From Novosphingobium marinum (lineage in GTDB: Bacteria; Pseudomonadota; Alphaproteobacteria; Sphingomonadales; Sphingomonadaceae): a DNA stretch of 64,000 nucleotides. Shown here one piece after another: positions 25,119 through 33,986 of this stretch (within the stretch, counting starts at the first letter, position 1; every line of letters begins with the position of its first letter). The DNA is taken from NCBI RefSeq assembly GCF_013408095.1, contig NZ_JACBZF010000001.1, forward strand, positions 310,001-374,000. Direction: 5' to 3'. A model generated the notes under the pieces. The model had not been told where the DNA came from. It made no database searches and worked only from the letters and a program-made list of their open reading frames with translations. The position numbers were made by a program, and so were the translations under genes.

Positions 25119-26534
25119 ATGGCCGAGGCAGATCCGCAGAAGTTTCTCAAGGGCTACGGCTCCGACGAACGACCGCTGGCGCAGGTCCTCTGGGCACGCG
25201 AGAAGTTCGATCCCGACCATCCCGTGCTCAAGGACGCCAGCGACTTCGAACCCGAAAAGCGCAAGGTCGATTTCAGTATCTATTACGACCCGAAGTTCGC
25301 CGCGGCCGAACAGCAGGCAATCTGGCGCAAGTCCTGGCTCTACGCCTGCCGGGAGGAAGATCTGCCCAACATCGGCGACCGCACGCCGTACCAGGTGGGC
25401 AAGGACTCCTATTTCATCGTCCGCACGGGCGAGGACGAGTTCAAGGCCTTCTTCAACAGCTGCCTCCACCGCGGCACGATGCTTTGCGCCAAGCAGGAGG
25501 CGGGCGATACGATCCGTTGCCCGTACCACGGCTGGGAGTGGAACATCGACGGACGGCTGAAGCGCATCCCTAGTCACTGGGACTTCGCCGACCTCAATCG
25601 CAACAACGCCTCACTCCCCGAGGTCAAGCTCGATCGCTGGGGGGGATTCATCTTCATCAATGCCGATCCGGACTGCGCACCTCTCGACGAGGCGCTTAGC
25701 GTCCTGAAGTCTCACTTCGAGAAATTCGAGTTCAAGCGGCGCTACACTGCGGGGCGCTTTCGCAAGCAAGTCAAGGCGAACTGGAAGGTCACTCAGGAGG
25801 CCTTCCAGGAAGCCTACCACCTCTACGCGACCCATCCGGAGGCAGTGCCCTTCACAGGTGATGCGCAGGCGCAATACGACGTCTGGCCCGGCGAGAACGG
25901 CCACGTAGGTCGCAACGTCACGCCTTCCGCCCAGCCGAGCATGCACGCTCCGGCTGATGCCTCTGCGGTTGAGGCGGCGCAGATGTTCGCTCAGGCCATG
26001 GTCGACTGGCACTATCCGGGGCACGAATATCCGGAGTTCGATCCCGACAAGGATCTTCGTCTCCAGGCAGCCGAGTGGCATCGCAAGACAATCAAGGAAT
26101 TTTACGGGCGCGATTCGAAAATACCCGATGCCGCCATGCTGGACAGCTTTCTGTACTTCATGTTCCCGCATGCCGCGTTCTGGATGACGGAAGCGGTCCC
26201 TATGACCTACCAGTTCACTCCGCATCCGACTGATCCGGAACAAGCCTTTTTCGAGGTTCGCCTGATGCTGCCTTGCCCGGAAGGCCGCGAGACGCCGCCC
26301 CCGGCGGAGCTGGTCGAACTGGGACCGGACGACAGCGTTTTCGAGAACGTACCCCCCTTCGGTTTTCTCGGCTTCATCTTCGATCAGGACATGTCGAACA
26401 TGCCGCTCATCCAGAAGGGCGCGCATGCCGCGAACCCCGAGGAATCGTTCACCAGGCTCGGCCGTTACCAGGAACAGCTCATCCAGCATTGGAACAACCT
26501 GATCGTCGACAGGGTGGCAGAGCTCGACGGATAA
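25119..26534 (+). CDS. Rieske [2Fe-2S] oxygenase, alpha subunit
   Basis: Terminal oxygenase of 471 aa. The Rieske ligands are canonical: CLHRG and CPYHGWEW at about residues 113-137. The iron-site region is EAFQEAYHLYATHPEAVPF near residue 227. The C-terminal FIFDQDMSNMPLIQKG and RLGRYQEQLI match the C-terminal fragment of the Rieske gene at the right edge of the window. It heads the operon Rieske - cupin - E1-alpha - E1-beta - DUF6473. The ATG at 25119 follows AGAGAGG. The substrate is unknown. Confidence 0.93.
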   Translation: MAEADPQKFLKGYGSDERPLAQVLWAREKFDPDHPVLKDASDFEPEKRKVDFSIYYDPKFAAAEQQAIWRKSWLYACREEDLPNIGDRTPYQVGKDSYFIVRTGEDEFKAFFNSCLHRGTMLCAKQEAGDTIRCPYHGWEWNIDGRLKRIPSHWDFADLNRNNASLPEVKLDRWGGFIFINADPDCAPLDEALSVLKSHFEKFEFKRRYTAGRFRKQVKANWKVTQEAFQEAYHLYATHPEAVPFTGDAQAQYDVWPGENGHVGRNVTPSAQPSMHAPADASAVEAAQMFAQAMVDWHYPGHEYPEFDPDKDLRLQAAEWHRKTIKEFYGRDSKIPDAAMLDSFLYFMFPHAAFWMTEAVPMTYQFTPHPTDPEQAFFEVRLMLPCPEGRETPPPAELVELGPDDSVFENVPPFGFLGFIFDQDMSNMPLIQKGAHAANPEESFTRLGRYQEQLIQHWNNLIVDRVAELDG

Positions 26535-26543
26535 GGCCGGAGC

Positions 26544-26966
26544 ATGCTGCGCCGAATTGTAACCGCGCAGGCGATGGGCCGGGGGGCCATCGCGGAGGAT
26601 GCCGCGGTGCCGGCAACCGACATGGGCGGCGGCGCGCGGGTCTACGAAATCTGGCGCTCGCCCCAGCCAGCCGGACCCAAGCAATCTGGCGAGGACTGGG
26701 AACTGATGCCTCCTGCGGGCGGAAGCGTCTTTCGCGTGGCCGAATTTCCGCCGGCGACCGAGGGCGAGGCGGCCTACATGCACCTGACTGAGACCATCGA
26801 CTTCGGCATCATCCTCGAAGGCGAGCTCACGCTCGTCATGGACGAGGGAGAGACCGTGCTGAAATCCGGCGATACCTTCGTGCAACGCGCTGCCAACCAC
26901 GGGTGGCTCAATCGCGGGAAGGGCATCGTGCGCATGGCCGTGGTCCTGATCGACGGTGTTCAGTGA
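26544..26966 (+). CDS. Cupin-domain protein
   Basis: Small beta-barrel protein of 140 aa. The cupin core reads HLTETIDFGIILEGELTLVMDEGE near residue 75, then KSGDTFVQRAANHGWLNRG, which gives metal-binding candidates His75, Glu78/Glu88 and His114. The first cupin motif is imperfect (HLTETIDF). It lies 9 nt after the Rieske gene and its stop overlaps the GTG start of E1-alpha. It could be a dioxygenase, an isomerase or a small regulatory binding protein; nothing decides. Confidence 0.85.
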   Translation: MLRRIVTAQAMGRGAIAEDAAVPATDMGGGARVYEIWRSPQPAGPKQSGEDWELMPPAGGSVFRVAEFPPATEGEAAYMHLTETIDFGIILEGELTLVMDEGETVLKSGDTFVQRAANHGWLNRGKGIVRMAVVLIDGVQ

Positions 26967-27940
26967 AGAACAGCCTGCATCTCGAGATGTATCGCCGCAT
27001 GGTGCGCATCCGTCGTTTCGAAGCGGCAGCCGTGGACCTGCTCGCCAAGGGTGAACTGGCAGGCGGCCTGCACACCACGCCCGGGCAGGAAGGCGCGATC
27101 GTGGGCGCTTGCGTGGCCCTTCGCGAAGACGACTACATGGTCGGAACGCATCGTTCGCATGGCCACCCCATCGGCAAGGGCGCATCGCTGCGCGGCCTGA
27201 TGGCGGAACTGATGGCGCGCTCCACCGGGGTGAACAGGGGCAAGGGCGGATCGATGCACCTTGCGGATTTTTCGGTCGGTAGCCTCGGTGAGACGAGCAT
27301 CGTCGGATCGGGTTTGCCGATCGCCACGGGTGCGGCCCTTGGCGCGCAGATGAAAGGCACAGACCGCGTGTCGCTCTGCTTCTTCGGGGACGGCGCGTCG
27401 AGCGAGGGGACATTCCACGAATCGCTCAACATCGCAGCGATCTGGAAACTGCCGGTGGTCTATTTCTGCGAGAACAACCTCTACGCGATCTCGACCCCGG
27501 CGCGCGAAACCGTGTCGGTGGAGCACATCGCCGCGCGCGCCGCAGGTTACGACATGCCGGGACATGTCGTCGACGGGCAGGATGTGCTCGAGGTCTACGA
27601 GGTCGTGAAATCTGCGGTCGACCGGGCACGCTCGGGAGGCGGGCCTTCGCTTGTCGAGGCGAAGACCTACCGGTTCGAGGAACACGCCATAGGTCTGAAC
27701 CACCTCTCTTACCGCGAACACGCGGAGGTCGAGCAATGGCGCAAGCGCGATCCGATAGCGCTGTTCCGCGACAGGCTGCTCGACGAAGGCGTCATTTCCA
27801 GGGGCGATCTCGACAAGGCCGAGGAAGACGTCGGAGCCGAGATCGGCGACGCCATCGAATTCGCGCGTTCCTCTCCCGATCCGGACCCGGCCGAGGCCTT
27901 CGACCATGTCTATGCAACCACGCTCGAAACCGGGGCCTGA
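26963..27940 (+). CDS. Thiamine-diphosphate-dependent dehydrogenase E1, alpha subunit
   Basis: E1-alpha subunit of a 2-oxoacid (or acetoin-type) dehydrogenase, 325 aa. The ThDP-binding motif GDGASSEG begins near residue 142 and ends in ENN near 172; THRSHGHPIGKG and NRGKGGSMHL are also typical. The likely start is GTG at 26963 in a 4-nt overlap with the cupin stop; the ATG at 26987 is an alternative. The beta subunit follows directly. No E2 acyltransferase or E3 lies in the window; only a lone lipoyl domain is encoded, at 49878-50108. It probably oxidatively decarboxylates or cleaves a keto intermediate. Confidence 0.92.
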   Translation: MKNSLHLEMYRRMVRIRRFEAAAVDLLAKGELAGGLHTTPGQEGAIVGACVALREDDYMVGTHRSHGHPIGKGASLRGLMAELMARSTGVNRGKGGSMHLADFSVGSLGETSIVGSGLPIATGAALGAQMKGTDRVSLCFFGDGASSEGTFHESLNIAAIWKLPVVYFCENNLYAISTPARETVSVEHIAARAAGYDMPGHVVDGQDVLEVYEVVKSAVDRARSGGGPSLVEAKTYRFEEHAIGLNHLSYREHAEVEQWRKRDPIALFRDRLLDEGVISRGDLDKAEEDVGAEIGDAIEFARSSPDPDPAEAFDHVYATTLETGA

Positions 27941-27941
27941 G

Positions 27942-28919
27942 GTGGCGAAGCTCAATTTCCTGGCGGCGCTGCGCGATGCGATGGCCGAAGAGATGCGGCG
28001 GGACGCGGACGTCTTCGTCATGGGCGAAGACCTGCGCCAGAACCTCTACGGCTCTTCCGCCGGTCTCCTCGACGAATTCGGGCCGGTCCGGGTCCGCGAC
28101 GTGCCCCTCGCCGAGGCGGGAGTCATCGGAACGGCAATCGGGGCGGCCATGGTCGGAATGCGACCGGTGGTGGACATAACCATTTCGCCTTTTCTCTATC
28201 CCGCGTGCGACCAGATCATCTCGATCGCGGCAAAGTCGCGATACATCTACGGCGGGCAGACCAGCGTCCCCATCGTGCTGCGCGCATCGTTGTTCTACAA
28301 CGCAGGCAGCGCGGCACAGCATTCCGACCGGCCCTACCAGTTCTTCCTTGGCGTGCCTGGCCTGAAGATCGTCGTCCCTTCCGATGCGGCAAGCGCGAAG
28401 GGACTGCTCAAAACCGCGATCCGGGATGACGACCCGGTGCTTTTCTTCGAGGATTTCAACCTCTGGAGCACCTCGGTTCGATGCGATCATGACGATGAGG
28501 CCGACCGGACAGTCCCGCTGGGCCGCGCCGCAGTGAAGCGCGAGGGCGCCGACGTGACCGTGGTCGCCGTCGCGGCGAGCGTGGGGCTTTCGATGAAGGC
28601 CGCCGAGAAGCTCGGGCAGGAAGGCATATCGGTCGAAGTGATCGACCCGCAGACGATTCAGCCGCTCGACGAGGAAACCATTTTCCGGTCGGTTCGAAAG
28701 ACCGGCCGTATCGTGGCTGTCGATCCCGCTCACAGGACCGGCAGCTTTGCCGGAGAAGTCCTCGCCCGCGTCACCGAAACCGCGTTCGCGAGCCTCAAGG
28801 CAGCCCCGCGCAGGGTATGCACGCCCGACACCCACATTCCGTTCGCTCCGGTCATGGAAAAGGGGCTCTACCCGTCGGTAGAGAGCATCGTGGACGCGAT
28901 CAGGGAAACAGTGGCGTAG
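27942..28919 (+). CDS. Thiamine-diphosphate-dependent dehydrogenase E1, beta subunit
   Basis: E1-beta (transketolase pyrimidine-binding) subunit of 325 aa. Recognisable blocks are VFVMGEDLRQ, VRDVPLAEAGVIGTAIGAAM, and the central PSDAASAKGLLKTAIRDDDPVLFFE. The GTG at 27942 lies 1 nt after the alpha-subunit stop and starts the protein at the normal family position (AKLNFLAALRDAMAEEM); an ATG at 27906 would overlap the alpha gene by 35 nt. It works with the alpha chain as an alpha2-beta2 E1. Confidence 0.92.
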   Translation: MAKLNFLAALRDAMAEEMRRDADVFVMGEDLRQNLYGSSAGLLDEFGPVRVRDVPLAEAGVIGTAIGAAMVGMRPVVDITISPFLYPACDQIISIAAKSRYIYGGQTSVPIVLRASLFYNAGSAAQHSDRPYQFFLGVPGLKIVVPSDAASAKGLLKTAIRDDDPVLFFEDFNLWSTSVRCDHDDEADRTVPLGRAAVKREGADVTVVAVAASVGLSMKAAEKLGQEGISVEVIDPQTIQPLDEETIFRSVRKTGRIVAVDPAHRTGSFAGEVLARVTETAFASLKAAPRRVCTPDTHIPFAPVMEKGLYPSVESIVDAIRETVA

Positions 28920-28925
28920 ACGGTT

Positions 28926-29852
28926 GTGGCAAGGGCGACCTGGCATCCAAACTACCAGCCGCGCGACTGGGACCTGGTCGACTATCAGGAATTCCATGTG
29001 CGGGATTGTGACGTTCCGTTTCGCGGGCCGGGTTTCGATCCGTTCGAGGCGGAGCAAGGATCGTTCTTCTCGTGCATCGGCGCGGCGCAGACCTACGGCT
29101 GCTTCTTCCCGCGTCCGTTCCCCACGCTGTTGTCCGAAAGCCTCGGCATGCCAGCACTCAACCTTGCGGTCGGCGGGGCAGGGCCGGGCTTCTACACGCA
29201 GTTCGATTCGCTGATCGAGGCAATGAACCGCGGGCGCTTCGTCGTGCTTCAGGCGATGGCCGCGCGGTCGGAAAGCAATGCCCGCTACGAGGCGGACGGC
29301 TTTGTCGAATTCGTCCGCGATCGCCGGAGCGGAGAGCAGGTCACTTCGTCGGAAGCCTGGAAGACGCTGGTTGCCGAGGACATTGACGGCGCGATCGAGC
29401 GTATGCGGGAGTCACGGCAAAGCTGGATCGACAGTTCGCTCAGGCTGATCGAAAGGCTGAGCGTGCCGGTGATCTTCTTCTGGTATTCGCGGCGGGGACC
29501 CGATTACGAGATCGACCGCGGAGCGATCCGCGACCAGATCGCTGCCGAGGCTGCAGGAAAGAAAACGAGCTTTTTTGTCGATGGCCTTGTCGGCGAATTC
29601 CCGCAACTGATCGATCACGAGACGATGCAGGCCGTGGCGGACCGGTGCGATGCCTATGCCGAATGCCGCAGCGACCTTGGCATGGGCGGCCCGCTTGTGA
29701 ACCGCTTCACCGGCAAGCCATTCGGCGATTCGGGGCGGCGCGACGGACCCGAATACGACATCGATTATTCGAAGAACTACTATTATCCCTCGCCCGAGAT
29801 GCACGAGGACGCGGCAGCCGCGCTCGAACCGGTGGTGCGGCAGTTCGCCTGA
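28926..29852 (+). CDS. DUF6473-like protein of unknown function
   Basis: Soluble protein of 308 aa. Its conserved block GAAQTYGCFFPRPFPTLLSE, then NLAVGGAGPGFYTQ near residues 53-96, is the pattern I associate with DUF6473, a family often found near sulfotransferases in alphaproteobacteria. Here too a sulfotransferase gene lies next to it, convergent, with 3 nt between the two stops. GTG start at 28926, 6 nt after the E1-beta stop. It closes the operon that begins with the Rieske gene at 25119. Catalytic residues are not identified. Confidence 0.72.
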   Translation: MARATWHPNYQPRDWDLVDYQEFHVRDCDVPFRGPGFDPFEAEQGSFFSCIGAAQTYGCFFPRPFPTLLSESLGMPALNLAVGGAGPGFYTQFDSLIEAMNRGRFVVLQAMAARSESNARYEADGFVEFVRDRRSGEQVTSSEAWKTLVAEDIDGAIERMRESRQSWIDSSLRLIERLSVPVIFFWYSRRGPDYEIDRGAIRDQIAAEAAGKKTSFFVDGLVGEFPQLIDHETMQAVADRCDAYAECRSDLGMGGPLVNRFTGKPFGDSGRRDGPEYDIDYSKNYYYPSPEMHEDAAAALEPVVRQFA

Positions 29853-29855
29853 CGA

Positions 29856-31025
29856 TCAGGCTTCGGGCGTTACGCGGTTCCGGTCCATGTAGTCGCCGAA
29901 GGCATCACGCACCGTGGCAGTGCTCAGGCCGAAATCGGCAAGGTCGTATTCGTGCCTGCCGACTTCCTTTCGCAATGTTTCGGCATCGGACAGTTCTCCG
30001 CGCATCGCCAACTCGACTTCGGGCGACAGATCGTCGCCCAGAAAGGCGTAGAGCCTGCGCACTTCGCCGACGGGATCGTCGATGAAGTCGCGGAAATGGA
30101 AATCGTGAAAGCTCGCCTCGCGCCCGGTACGCGCGCAATCGATGCGATCCATCTCGGTCGCAAGCAAGGCAAGTGTGCGCTGGCCGAGGGCGGCCTTGTC
30201 GATGCCCTCGTTGCACTGGTTCAGGAAAAAGAGCTCCGCATCGCACGATGAGCCGACGGACCTCACGGGGTCGCGATGGGTCACGACGATCCGGGCATCC
30301 GGATAGACCCTCAGGATCGCGTCTATCGCCTGTGCGTGATTGGGCAGTTTCAGGGTCCACTTGCCGGGCGTCCCGGACTGCATGACCTGCAGCGCGCGCC
30401 GGTGGTGACGATAGGCCGCGTCCATGTCCGCCTCGTGCAGCATCCATTCGAAGTACGATGGGACGAGCCCGCGGGCGAGCCAGAGGTAGGACTTGAAGTC
30501 CTGCGCCATCAGCATGATGCACTCGGCAGGCTGGTCGCCCATCTCGACGTGCTGGCGATGATCGAGCAGACCGGCTTCGAGCGCCGCTTCGATTTCCGCC
30601 TTCTTGCGGGCGATGCGCGGGTCGGTCGTCTTGTGCGCGGCGAGGGCCGGGGGAACTTCGCGGTTGTTTTCCCAGCTCCAGTAGAAGCGCCGCTGCGGAT
30701 CGTGGCCGAGGAGATTGAACAGCGCGGTCGTGCCTGCGCGCGGCAGGCCGAGGATGAAGACGGGGCGCTTCACGGGCGCTTGCAAGACCTCGGGGCGGTT
30801 TGCGATCCAGTCCTCGATGGCGAAGCGGGCCTGCAGTACTTCGAGAATGAGTGCATCGGTCGTCCTGCGTCCGTCCGGCGTCGGCGTCGATTCGCGATCG
30901 TAGGCCTCGCAGAAGCGCGCGAGGCCGGGAAGTAGCGTATCGACACCGCGTGGCTCCAGCCCGCTTGCCTGCGCCGCGCACTCGATCAGGCCTTCGGCCC
31001 GTCCGGTGCCCGGCCCGTCAGACAT
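29856..31025 (-). CDS. PAPS-dependent sulfotransferase family protein
   Basis: Protein of 389 aa. The 5'-phosphosulfate loop LGLPRAGTT is at residues 92-100 and the 3'-phosphate motif VVTHRDPVRSVGSS is near residue 255, both well conserved. A helical C-terminal region (EVGRHEYDLADFGLS) is usual for bacterial Sulfotransfer_3-type proteins. It is the last gene of the operon starting at 34805 and overlaps the histidine phosphatase by 8 nt. Sulfation of a hydroxylated compound would be unusual in a catabolic pathway and may serve solubilisation or detoxification; this is inference. Confidence 0.88.
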   Translation of the reverse strand: MSDGPGTGRAEGLIECAAQASGLEPRGVDTLLPGLARFCEAYDRESTPTPDGRRTTDALILEVLQARFAIEDWIANRPEVLQAPVKRPVFILGLPRAGTTALFNLLGHDPQRRFYWSWENNREVPPALAAHKTTDPRIARKKAEIEAALEAGLLDHRQHVEMGDQPAECIMLMAQDFKSYLWLARGLVPSYFEWMLHEADMDAAYRHHRRALQVMQSGTPGKWTLKLPNHAQAIDAILRVYPDARIVVTHRDPVRSVGSSCDAELFFLNQCNEGIDKAALGQRTLALLATEMDRIDCARTGREASFHDFHFRDFIDDPVGEVRRLYAFLGDDLSPEVELAMRGELSDAETLRKEVGRHEYDLADFGLSTATVRDAFGDYMDRNRVTPEA

Positions 31026-31707
31026 GGCGCAGGTGCGAAACGTCGTTGAAGCTGCGCAGCTTCCAGCTCCCGTCGGCCTGAACGATGAGGCGCGAGACCG
31101 AGGAGTTCTCGGGCGCGATGAAGGCGAAGCCGCGGCTGCCGGTCGCCTGCCGGCAGATTTCCGCGATGGTGGCTCCGTGTGACACTGCCAGCGACGTCTC
31201 GCCCGGCTCGGTCATGGAGACGATCCGGGCAATCCCGCGCCTGACGCGCTGAGAGAATTCCGCCATCGGCTCGGCACCGGGGATGACGTCCCACGTTTCC
31301 TCGGCATGCATCCGGTCGATCAGCGGGTGTCTGGCGGCAGCATGCTTGTAGAACTCCTGCTCCCAGTCGCCGAGATGCACTTCGCGCAGGTCCTCGACAA
31401 CGCGCGGCTCCATTCCGATGGCTTCGACCAGCGGTGCGATCGTCTGCTGCGTGCGGCGCAGCGGCGTGACGAACAGGTGATCGATTGCCTCGTGGCGGAT
31501 CGCTTCGGCCAGAGCGCGCGCCTGCACCTGCCCGTCGTCGGAGAGGACCGGGTCGCTGATGGTCAGCGATCCGAGTTCGATCGTATCGACTGTCGGGCCG
31601 ATGCTGGCGCCGTGCCGGACGAGCACGATCTGGCGCGCGCCGCTCCCAAGGCGAAAGCGTCGCTGCGACCGGTGCGCGATGTTTTCTTCGTCGGCGTTGT
31701 CGGTCAT
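31018..31707 (-). CDS. Histidine phosphatase (phosphoglycerate-mutase-like) family protein
   Basis: Protein of 229 aa. The catalytic RHG is at residues 31-33, followed by the second arginine in TPLRRTQQT and the acid in VEDLREVHLGDWE. The second histidine is in LAVSHGATIAEICR near residue 174. All four parts of the phosphate pocket are present, so it should be active. It lies 7 nt downstream of the molybdopterin oxidoreductase and overlaps the sulfotransferase. It could reverse phosphorylation by the APH-type kinases of this locus. Confidence 0.88.
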   Translation of the reverse strand: MTDNADEENIAHRSQRRFRLGSGARQIVLVRHGASIGPTVDTIELGSLTISDPVLSDDGQVQARALAEAIRHEAIDHLFVTPLRRTQQTIAPLVEAIGMEPRVVEDLREVHLGDWEQEFYKHAAARHPLIDRMHAEETWDVIPGAEPMAEFSQRVRRGIARIVSMTEPGETSLAVSHGATIAEICRQATGSRGFAFIAPENSSVSRLIVQADGSWKLRSFNDVSHLRHV

Positions 31708-31714
31708 CGTCTGG

Positions 31715-33958
31715 TCAGGCGGCCTCTATGCGTACCGGCACGCCGTTGAGGATATTCGATGCCGAAGGAACGTCGATCATCGATTCGTCGATCAGCGAGT
31801 TTGCATTCACACCGGGATGTTCGCGCGCAACCTGCTGGCGCGCCCCGTCCATGTCATGCCCCCAGCCGTGCGGCAGGCTGACGACACCGGGCATCATCTC
31901 GTCGTCTACCTCGACCGGTGCGACGACTTCGGCAATATCGGTCGCGACCCTCGCACTCCCGCCGGTTGCAAGGCCGAGCCGCTCGGCATCGTCCGGATGA
32001 ACCCTGAGAGTGCAGCGGTCCTTACCCTTCACCAGCAGGTGAATGTTGTGCATCCACGCATTCTTGGAGCGCATCGTGCGACGACCGATCATCAGCATGG
32101 TGTCGCGGTTTTCGAGCGATGCGAGCGAGGCTTCGAGCCGCGCGACATCTTCGACCAGCGGCCCGGGCGCGAGATCGACTTTCCTGTCGGGCGTCCTGAG
32201 GATGCCGGGCAGCATGCCCTCGTCGAGGGGGCCGAGATCGAGACCGTGCGGATGCTGCTTCACCTTCTCGAGAGTAAGGCCGTCCGGCACCGCTCCGAAA
32301 GCATCACCCATCGGTCCGCCGCGGATGAGGATGTCGAATATGCGGTCCGGACCGGGCTCGTCGCCCACTGCCGCGCGCGCCTGCTCGTACGGGACCTCGC
32401 GTGCTTCGGGGCGTCCGTTGTCCAGTGCAACCTGGATCGTCTCGCGCACGTAGGCTTCCTCGATTTCCTCGGGGGTCGTTTCCTTGAGCCGGGCAGCGAT
32501 GCCGTTGAAGATCTCGAAGTCGTGCGGCATTCCCGGCTCGGGCGCGAAGACGGGTGGCGCCCATTTCACGAACTTCCGGATGGTTTCGTATGGCGTGACC
32601 GCTGCAAAGTCCGAGTGCTCCGCATATGAAGGGCCGGGTATGATGATGTCCGCATGGCGCGTCGTCTCGTTCACGTAGATGTCGAGCGAAAGCATGAACT
32701 CGAGACTTTCGAACGCACGCTCAAGCTTGGCGGCGTTCGGGTTGGAGAGCATCACGTTGCCGGCCTGGGTCACGAAGCCCCGCACCTGGCCTTCGCCCGG
32801 CACGAGCATCTCGTTCGCAAGCCCTGCGGTCGGCAGCATGCTGACGGTTTCGGGCAATCCGTCCACGCGCGAATGCCAGCGCCCGGACGGGAATACGCCG
32901 TCGACGCAATTGTCCTCGAACAGGACGCCGAGCGGGATGCCGCCGCCGGTGAAGAGATTTCCTCCGACCTTGTCGAGATTGCCGCTGATCGTGTTGAGCA
33001 CGTCGATCAGCCAGGACGTGACGCTGCCGAAAGCCTGCGTGCAGGTTCCGGTGCGCCCATAGATCGCCGCGCCGTCCGCCCGCGCGAATTCGAGGGCGAG
33101 GTGCTCGATGGTGTTCGCCGCTATCCCGGTAGCTGCCGCGACGCGTTCGGGCGGGAAGCGGCTCGCGATGGCCAGGACATCGTCGAGGCCGCGCGTGATC
33201 CCCTCGACGTTGCCGAGGTCGACCAGTCCTTCGCGCTCGATCACGTGCGCCATCGCCAGCAGCAGCAGAGCATCGGTGCCCGGCCGGATCGCGACGTACT
33301 CGTCCGAGATTGCCGCCGTCTCGGTGCGCCTTGGGTCGATGACGACCAGTTTGCCGCCACGCGCGCGGATCGCTTCGAGGCGGCGACGGATGCCGGGCGC
33401 GACCATCATCGAGCCTTGCGAGACGACCGGATTGTTGCCGATGACAATCAGGTGCCGCACCCGGTCGAGATCGGCGAGAGGCTGGATCAGCGGCCCGCCG
33501 AACATGTAGACCGCACTGTAGAACTTCGGGATCTGGTCGAGCGTGCCGGGCGAGTAGACCTGCATCGATCCCAGCGCCTTCATCAGAACGGGGCCATACA
33601 GCAGCAACGGTGGCTTGTGGCCGGTAGGGTTGCCGAAATAGTAGGCGACCGAGTGCTGGCCGTGCTTCTGCTGGATGGCCCGCAACCTGTCGCCAGCCTC
33701 TGCGATGGCCTCCTCGAACGAGATCTCCTCGAAGTCCCGGCCCTTGCGGCGAAGCGGCTTGCGCAGCCTGTCGGGGTCCGAATGCAATTGCGTCAGCGCG
33801 TAGGCCTTGGGGCAGACGAAGCCCTTGCTGAACGGGTCTTCGTGGTCGCCTCTGACGTCCTCGATAGTTCTGAGGACGTGATTGGCGGTCACGCGCGTCC
33901 CGCATGCCGCTTCGCAGAAGGGGCACGAGCGGAAATGAAGCTGGGTGCCCGATGTCAT
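31715..33958 (-). CDS. Molybdopterin-dependent oxidoreductase (DMSO-reductase/formate-dehydrogenase-like)
   Basis: Large Mo/W-bisMGD enzyme of 747 aa. The N-terminal [4Fe-4S] ligands are Cys12, Cys15, Cys19 and Cys49 (CPFCEAAC, then GFVCPKA). The region where the Mo ligand is expected reads SPGTLDQ at about 136-142, with no Cys or Sec, so the chemistry need not be formate oxidation. The C-terminal molydopterin-binding domain includes HPDDAERLGLATGGSARV. No Tat signal: it is cytoplasmic. The start at 33958 follows AAGGAAGGA; a longer frame to 34102 lies inside the upstream gene. The partner redox subunits are not visible. Confidence 0.9.
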   Translation of the reverse strand: MTSGTQLHFRSCPFCEAACGTRVTANHVLRTIEDVRGDHEDPFSKGFVCPKAYALTQLHSDPDRLRKPLRRKGRDFEEISFEEAIAEAGDRLRAIQQKHGQHSVAYYFGNPTGHKPPLLLYGPVLMKALGSMQVYSPGTLDQIPKFYSAVYMFGGPLIQPLADLDRVRHLIVIGNNPVVSQGSMMVAPGIRRRLEAIRARGGKLVVIDPRRTETAAISDEYVAIRPGTDALLLLAMAHVIEREGLVDLGNVEGITRGLDDVLAIASRFPPERVAAATGIAANTIEHLALEFARADGAAIYGRTGTCTQAFGSVTSWLIDVLNTISGNLDKVGGNLFTGGGIPLGVLFEDNCVDGVFPSGRWHSRVDGLPETVSMLPTAGLANEMLVPGEGQVRGFVTQAGNVMLSNPNAAKLERAFESLEFMLSLDIYVNETTRHADIIIPGPSYAEHSDFAAVTPYETIRKFVKWAPPVFAPEPGMPHDFEIFNGIAARLKETTPEEIEEAYVRETIQVALDNGRPEAREVPYEQARAAVGDEPGPDRIFDILIRGGPMGDAFGAVPDGLTLEKVKQHPHGLDLGPLDEGMLPGILRTPDRKVDLAPGPLVEDVARLEASLASLENRDTMLMIGRRTMRSKNAWMHNIHLLVKGKDRCTLRVHPDDAERLGLATGGSARVATDIAEVVAPVEVDDEMMPGVVSLPHGWGHDMDGARQQVAREHPGVNANSLIDESMIDVPSASNILNGVPVRIEAA

Positions 33959-33986
33959 GCGTAAGTCCTTCCTTGCCCCGCCATGA

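Noticed and set aside
25611..27413. 600-codon minus-strand frame opposite the Rieske, cupin and E1 genes
   Set aside because: Arginine/proline-rich shadow with no motif; the sense strand has continuous, overlapping genes.
31715..33958. Naming the Mo enzyme as formate dehydrogenase
   Set aside because: No Cys or Sec at the expected ligand position and no FdhD or partner subunits nearby.
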